Shown in pieces: positions 14,125 through 18,251 of a stretch of 18,251 nt of DNA; position 1 is the first letter of the stretch; each line of letters opens with the position of its first letter. Under the pieces are notes generated by a model that searched no databases, was not told where the DNA came from, and saw only the letters and a list, made by a program, of their open reading frames with translations. The translations under genes and the position numbers were made by a program. Source of the DNA: an uncultured Eubacteriales bacterium (GTDB taxonomy: Bacteria > Bacillota > Clostridia > Lachnospirales > Anaerotignaceae); the NCBI GenBank assembly GCA_934552695.1, contig CAKTER010000014.1, positions 1 to 18,251 on the forward strand, in the 5' to 3' direction.

Positions 14125-15561
14125 TTAATTTTGCTCGTACCGCAAGGGCAGCCGCACCACAAAGGTGGTGCCTTCGCCCTCGTTGCTGGTCACCTTAATG
14201 CTGCCGTTGTGGAACAGCACCGTGGCCTTGGTAATGGCCAGTCCCAGCCCCGTACCGCCGGTGTCCCGGCCCCGGGTCTTATCCACCCGGTAAAACCGCT
14301 CGAAAATCTTATCCAGCTCCTCCTCGGCAATGCCCACGCCGTTGTCGCTGACCGTCACAAAGGCGTTTTGATGGTCGGCATCCAGGCTAACGGAAATGGA
14401 GCCGTTTTCCGGGGTGTATTTAATGGCGTTATCCACCAGATTGGACAGGGCCAGGGAAAGCCGCATGGCGTCCACCTGGGCCGTGGAATTCTTCACCAGG
14501 TCGTACCGCAGGTTGATGTTCTTTTTCCGGGCCAGGGGTTGCAAGCGCTTCACCACGCTGCTCATCAACTCGTCCATGTCGGTATCGGCCAGCACCTTTT
14601 CGGGCTCGTCCTGTCCCAGCCGCACCAGTGCCAGCAGGTCGTTGATGATGGCCGTCATTCGATCCACCTCGGAGTTGATGTCTTGCAAAAACTCCACATA
14701 GGTTTCCTTGGGCACGTCCTGCTCCAGCAGCAGGGACTCGCTGAGCACCTTTAAAGAGCTTAAGGGCGTTTTCAGCTCGTGGGACACGTTGGACACAAAC
14801 TGCTGGCGGCTGTTTTCCACCTGCTCCAGCTTTTCGGCCATGGTATTACAGGCCTCGGCCAGCTCCATCACTTCGTTGTGGGAGCGCTGTTTTACCTGCA
14901 CCCGCTGGTCCAGCCGGCCATCGGCCATGCTTTTAATCACTACAATCATCTGCCGCAGCGGCTCGGTAATTTGCCGGGAAACCAGCAGCATAATAAAGGC
15001 CACCACGCTTAAAATGCCCGCCAAAATCACCCGGACAGTGCGGCCCACGCTATCCAAATTGGCCTGAATGTCCTCCATGGAGGTACACAGCAGCACGCAG
15101 CCCACCAGGTCGTTGTCCTCGTTGGCAATGGACACGGCGGCATACATAACCCCATCGGCCCGCACATTGGCCACGTCCCGGTTCTCCAACGCCGCCACCA
15201 CCTCGGGCAGCAGCAGGGTCTTGCCCTGATCCACCCGGAAGGAGTCGCTGACCACCCGGCCGGAGGTGGAAATCACCAGCGTCCGGTAGCCCTCGTCGCT
15301 ATCGTCCACGGCCCGGGCCAGCTCCAGCGTTAAGGCGTCGTAGTCGTCCCGTTCCGAAAAAAAGCCGGACAGCGAAATGTAGCCCGCCAGCACGTTCCCG
15401 TGGCGCAGCATTTCCTTTTTCCGCTCTTGGGTATAGTAGTTGGTCAGGCTGGAAAGCACCAGCCCGGTAAACAGCAGCAGCGGCAATATGCCCACGCAGA
15501 TATAGGTCAACAGCAGCGTACCCCGCAGGCCGCCCTTCCGCTCGCTCATTCGCTTAGTCAA
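14125..15561 (-). CDS. Membrane sensor histidine kinase (HAMP, no PAS)
   Basis: Partner of the response regulator encoded just upstream. 478 residues: first membrane helix about 14-38, an extracytoplasmic sensor domain about 39-174, second helix about 176-195, HAMP about 196-248 (ITEPLRQM), phospho-acceptor His261 in SNVSHELKTPLSSL, then N box NLVDNAIKYTPENG, G1 DNGVGIAEEELDKIFERFYR and G2 GGTGLGLAI. It resembles PhoR/WalK kinases but lacks the cytoplasmic PAS domain of WalK. The TTG at 15561 overlaps the regulator stop by 8 bases and has AGGA seven bases before it; an ATG at 15549 is an alternative. Confidence 0.93.
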   Translation of the reverse strand: MTKRMSERKGGLRGTLLLTYICVGILPLLLFTGLVLSSLTNYYTQERKKEMLRHGNVLAGYISLSGFFSERDDYDALTLELARAVDDSDEGYRTLVISTSGRVVSDSFRVDQGKTLLLPEVVAALENRDVANVRADGVMYAAVSIANEDNDLVGCVLLCTSMEDIQANLDSVGRTVRVILAGILSVVAFIMLLVSRQITEPLRQMIVVIKSMADGRLDQRVQVKQRSHNEVMELAEACNTMAEKLEQVENSRQQFVSNVSHELKTPLSSLKVLSESLLLEQDVPKETYVEFLQDINSEVDRMTAIINDLLALVRLGQDEPEKVLADTDMDELMSSVVKRLQPLARKKNINLRYDLVKNSTAQVDAMRLSLALSNLVDNAIKYTPENGSISVSLDADHQNAFVTVSDNGVGIAEEELDKIFERFYRVDKTRGRDTGGTGLGLAITKATVLFHNGSIKVTSNEGEGTTFVVRLPLRYEQN

Positions 15562-16243
15562 GATAATATCCTACTCCCCATTTGGTAATAATATACTTCG
15601 GGTCGCCGGGGGTCTCTTCGATTTTTTCCCGCAGGCGCCGGATATGGACGTCCACCGTTCGCACGTCCCCGGGATAGGCAAAGCCCCAAATGGTATCCAG
15701 CAGGCTGTCCCGGCTGTACACCTTACCGGGATTTTCCATCAGCAGCTGCAACAAATCAAATTCCTTGGCCGTCAGGTTCACCTCCCGGCCGTTCACCTCC
15801 GCCCGGCGGCTATCGGTGTGCAGCACCAAATCCCGTACCCGCAGCTCGTTTTTGTTCACGGCCTCCTCGTCGGCCCGGCGGGCGCTGCGGCGTAAAATCG
15901 CCTTAATGCGGGCCTTTAGCTCCAAAATATTAAAGGGCTTGGTAATATAATCGTCGGCGCCGTATTCCAGCCCCATAATTTTATCCATGTCCTCGCCCTT
16001 GGCAGTGACCATTACAATGGGCACTTGCGTAAACTCCCGGGCCTGCTGGCACACCTCCATGCCGTCCATCACCGGCAGCATCACATCCAGCAGCACCAAA
16101 TCGTACTGGTTGCTGCGGATTTTGGCCAGCGCCTCGCCGCCGTCATAGGCGGTGTCCACTTCCATGCCGTCCTGCTGTAAGCTGAACTTAATCCCTTTTA
16201 CGATAAGCTTTTCATCGTCCACCACCAAAATGCGGTAAGCCAA
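15554..16243 (-). CDS. OmpR/PhoB-type response regulator
   Basis: 229 residues. Receiver domain with acidic pair D9-D10, phospho-acceptor D53 (LLDVMLP), T80 and K102 (ITKPFN). The C-terminal winged-helix domain has LTAKEFDLLQLLMENPGKVYSRDSLL and RTVDVHIRRLREKIE, ending ITKWGVGYYLD. The frame stays open upstream, but the homology begins AYRILVVDD. A TTG at 16243 preceded by GGAGGGG is therefore the start. It lies 17 bases after the comEA stop. Close to WalR/PhoP-type regulators; the exact regulon is not readable. Confidence 0.94.
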   Translation of the reverse strand: MAYRILVVDDEKLIVKGIKFSLQQDGMEVDTAYDGGEALAKIRSNQYDLVLLDVMLPVMDGMEVCQQAREFTQVPIVMVTAKGEDMDKIMGLEYGADDYITKPFNILELKARIKAILRRSARRADEEAVNKNELRVRDLVLHTDSRRAEVNGREVNLTAKEFDLLQLLMENPGKVYSRDSLLDTIWGFAYPGDVRTVDVHIRRLREKIEETPGDPKYIITKWGVGYYLD

Positions 16244-16260
16244 GGCAATCCCCTCCGTTT

Positions 16261-16893
16261 TTATTCCAAAACCAGCCGGTCCCGCCAGCGCTCCAGCAGG
16301 CCTGCGCCGATTCGTTCTACCTTTGTCAATTCGTCGATGGTCGTAAACCGCCCGTGCTCCTCCCGGTAGCGCAGGATGTTGTCGGCCAGCGTTTCCCCCA
16401 AGCCCGGCAGGGTCATCAGCTCCTCCCGCCCGGCGGTATTGATGTTGATTTTTGCTTCGGCCTGAGCCCCGGCTTTGCCGGTCTCCGCTTCCGCCGCTCC
16501 CGCCGCTTCCTCGGCCAAATTGCGATAGCCGATTACCGGGCCGGCCTCCTCCCCTGTCTGGGGAACGGTCACCTTTTCCCGGTCGAACAGGGCGTCGTCC
16601 ATCCGCAGGCCATCGGCCAACGCCCCGTCGGAAAGGCCGCCCGCTAAGGCAATCAGCTCTCCCAACGTAGCGTTGTTGGTCAGGGTATACACGCCGGGAT
16701 GGACCACCGCTCCGGCAATCTCCACGGTCACATCCGTGCGATAGTCCGGCTCCTCCCACCGGGTCAGGCTCCTTTCCACCGCCAGCTCGGGGCCGCCGGC
16801 CCCGGCATACCAACAGCCGGAAACCAGGATAAAGACCGCCGCCAGCAGCCATCCCCAGCCTTTGTTCCACTTTTTGCCTCGGTCCCCGCTCAT
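16261..16893 (-). CDS. comEA: ComEA-like helix-hairpin-helix DNA-binding protein
   Basis: In transformable bacteria ComEA binds incoming DNA outside the membrane. 210 residues: an N-terminal membrane anchor (GWLLAAVFILVSGCWYAG), an SLBB domain (VTVEIAGAVVHPGVYTL...LIALAGGL), a Glu/Ala-rich linker, and a C-terminal double HhH domain (ININTAGREELMTLPGLGETLADNILRYREEHGRF, then VERIGAGLLERW). The ATG at 16893 is chosen, with GAGG upstream, because the longer open frame adds a non-homologous stretch before the anchor. comEB and comEC do not follow. It leads instead into the two-component pair, so competence is not assured. Confidence 0.93.
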   Translation of the reverse strand: MSGDRGKKWNKGWGWLLAAVFILVSGCWYAGAGGPELAVERSLTRWEEPDYRTDVTVEIAGAVVHPGVYTLTNNATLGELIALAGGLSDGALADGLRMDDALFDREKVTVPQTGEEAGPVIGYRNLAEEAAGAAEAETGKAGAQAEAKININTAGREELMTLPGLGETLADNILRYREEHGRFTTIDELTKVERIGAGLLERWRDRLVLE

Positions 16894-17010
16894 AAATTGC
16901 CTCGCAAAACTTCCCGTTTGGGCTGGTTCCCCCGCAAAAACTATGGTATACTTGGATTCGGTGCAAAAAGCCAGCCCTGTGCCATACCTATACCGCTTTA
17001 TTATATCATA

Positions 17011-17029
17011 AAAAAAGAAAGAAAGAAAG
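17011..17029 (+). repeat. Short GAAA tandem repeat
   Basis: An A run followed by three GAAA units in the comEA-dacF divergent intergenic region (16894-17146), next to a TATAAT-like sequence on the minus strand that may be the comEA promoter. No convincing -35 was found. Confidence 0.5.
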
Positions 17030-17146
17030 CATCTTAGTTGTACTTTGCTTCGCAAAGCCGCCTCCGGCGTCCGGATTTTTTCCCGGCGTCAGGACGCTTT
17101 CTTTCCCAAGCCTTCCGCACTTATAAAACCATTTCGGGAGATGCCC

Positions 17147-18251
17147 ATGAAGATAAAAACAAATAAAATTCTTGCCTTTTTATGTAGTTTGCTGCTTTGT
17201 GCCGCCGGTATTGGGGGAGGCCGCCGTCCTGATGGACTGCACCACCGGGAAAGTCTTATACGAAAAAAACAGCCACGAGCGGCTCTACCCCGCCAGCATC
17301 ACCAAGCTGATGACCGGGCTTTTAACGGCGGAAAACACGCAAATGACCGATGTGGTGACTTTTTCCCACGAGGCGGTGTACGGCATTGAGCCGGGCAGCA
17401 GCCACATCGCCGTACAGGAGGGGGAACAGCTGACGGTGGAGCAATGCCTATACGGCCTGTTTTTACAGTCGGCCAACGAGGTAGCCGCCGGGCTGGCCGA
17501 GCACATTTCCGGCACCCAGGCCGCCTTTGCCCAAAAAATGACCGCCCGGGCCAAAGAGCTGGGCTGTACCGACACCAATTTTGTGAACCCCCACGGCCTC
17601 CACAACGACGAACACTACACCACCGCCTACGACATGGCGCTGATTGCCCGGGAGGTCCAGACCCACGACGAGCTGATGACCATTATGGGCACGGTATCCT
17701 ACGAGATTCCGCCTACCAACGTCCAAACCGAAACCCGGTACATCCACGCCCAAAACCAAATGATTAAGCCCCCGTCCATTTACGCCTACGACTACTGCCT
17801 GGGGGGCAAAAACGGGTTTACCAACGAGGCCCTCAACACCCTGGTGACCTTTGCCGAAAAGGACGGGGTGCGGCTGCTGTGCGTGGTGCTAAAAGAAAAC
17901 GGCGCCAACGCCTACGTGGACTCCATCAACCTGTTTGATTACGGCTTTGCCAATTACCAAACCGCCACGGTATTTCAGGGCTCGGAGTTTTCCCTTACCC
18001 TGCCGGTGCAGCAGACCTACGAGGGAAAAACCGTTTCCGTGGGCGAAGTCCAGCTGGTTACCAACGAAAACCTCAAGCTGACCTACCCCAAGGATGCCGG
18101 CTCGGTCACGCTGGAGCGGCAGGTGAACTGCCCCGAGGTGCTGGAAGCCCCTCTTTCCACCGATACCGCCGTAGGCACGCTGGACTTATACCAAAACAAA
18201 GAGCTGGTAGGCTCCCTATCCCTGTACCCAGCCACAGACGTAGCCGGGTAT
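17147..18251 (+). pseudogene. dacF: D-alanyl-D-alanine carboxypeptidase (DacF-like), frameshifted after signal peptide, runs off window
   Basis: Penicillin-binding protein that trims the peptidoglycan stem peptide; DacF types act in sporulation or growth. ATG 17147 (GGGAG six bases upstream) encodes a signal peptide MKIKTNKILAFLCSLLLCAAG. The mature domain, EAAVLMDCTTGKVLYEKN onward, is in the +1 frame. The switch is at a GGGGG run (17213-17217); removing one G would give a continuous IGEAAVLMD. The active-site motifs follow intact: SITK (PASITKLMTG) and SAN (LQSANEVAAG). The third motif reads KNG (GGKNGFTNEALNTL), where most relatives have KTG. The frame is then open to the window end, including part of the C-terminal beta domain. 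Sequencing slip, true mutation and phase variation are all possible. Confidence 0.85.

Noticed and set aside
1-18251. tRNA, rRNA, CRISPR arrays and insertion sequences
   Set aside because: None could be recognised on either strand by eye; no cloverleaf-like segment or repeated spacer pattern was found.

Overview
The window looks like a chromosome segment from a GC-rich, Gram-positive, endospore-lineage Firmicute, probably of the Oscillospiraceae/Ruminococcaceae type. The basis is GC-rich third positions, strong AGGAGG ribosome binding sites, frequent TTG/GTG starts, a recognisable sporulation sigma-G C-terminal half, a DacF-type carboxypeptidase and a WalKR/PhoPR-type two-component pair. The placement is an inference; no rRNA or marker search was possible.

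Layout. On the minus strand, 1-2707 is a lower-glycolysis operon read pgk > tpiA > gpmI, with a sigma-A-type promoter just upstream. Two of its genes carry odd lesions: pgk has an in-frame TAA at codon 5 after its natural ATG, and tpiA has lost about 26 codons of helix 6 in frame. At 2847-4761 (minus) lies the C-terminal part of sigG, directly behind a large serine recombinase. SigG homology starts abruptly inside conserved region 2 (at VPMIIGEI) and the N-terminal part is not in the window. This resembles a skin/sigK-intervening element, but in sigG. The recombinase has a degenerated N-terminus without the catalytic serine motif, so the arrangement may be a fossil.

From 4877 to 7494 (plus) two tandem ketopantoate-reductase-like genes each have their own near-consensus promoter. 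The first has a structured 3' region and a terminator, and it has a different codon choice from its neighbours. The second has a leader that can fold into competing hairpins. A bidirectional terminator separates them from a possible 51-residue gene, an SDR oxidoreductase and an MFS transporter on the minus strand (7555-10105), followed upstream by trmL (10273-10782).

From 10839 to 16893 (minus) two runs of genes are read toward lower coordinates. comEA, an OmpR-type response regulator and its HAMP histidine kinase are closely packed. Downstream come znuA, znuC, znuB (zinc/manganese-type ABC importer) and an unrecognised gene, all touching or overlapping. At 17147 (plus, running off the window) is a dacF-like D-Ala-D-Ala carboxypeptidase whose signal peptide and catalytic domain are in different frames at a short G run.

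The most interesting observation is the sigG/recombinase junction. Lesions in pgk, tpiA, the recombinase and dacF within 18 kb mean that read-level verification of this assembly should come before biological interpretation.
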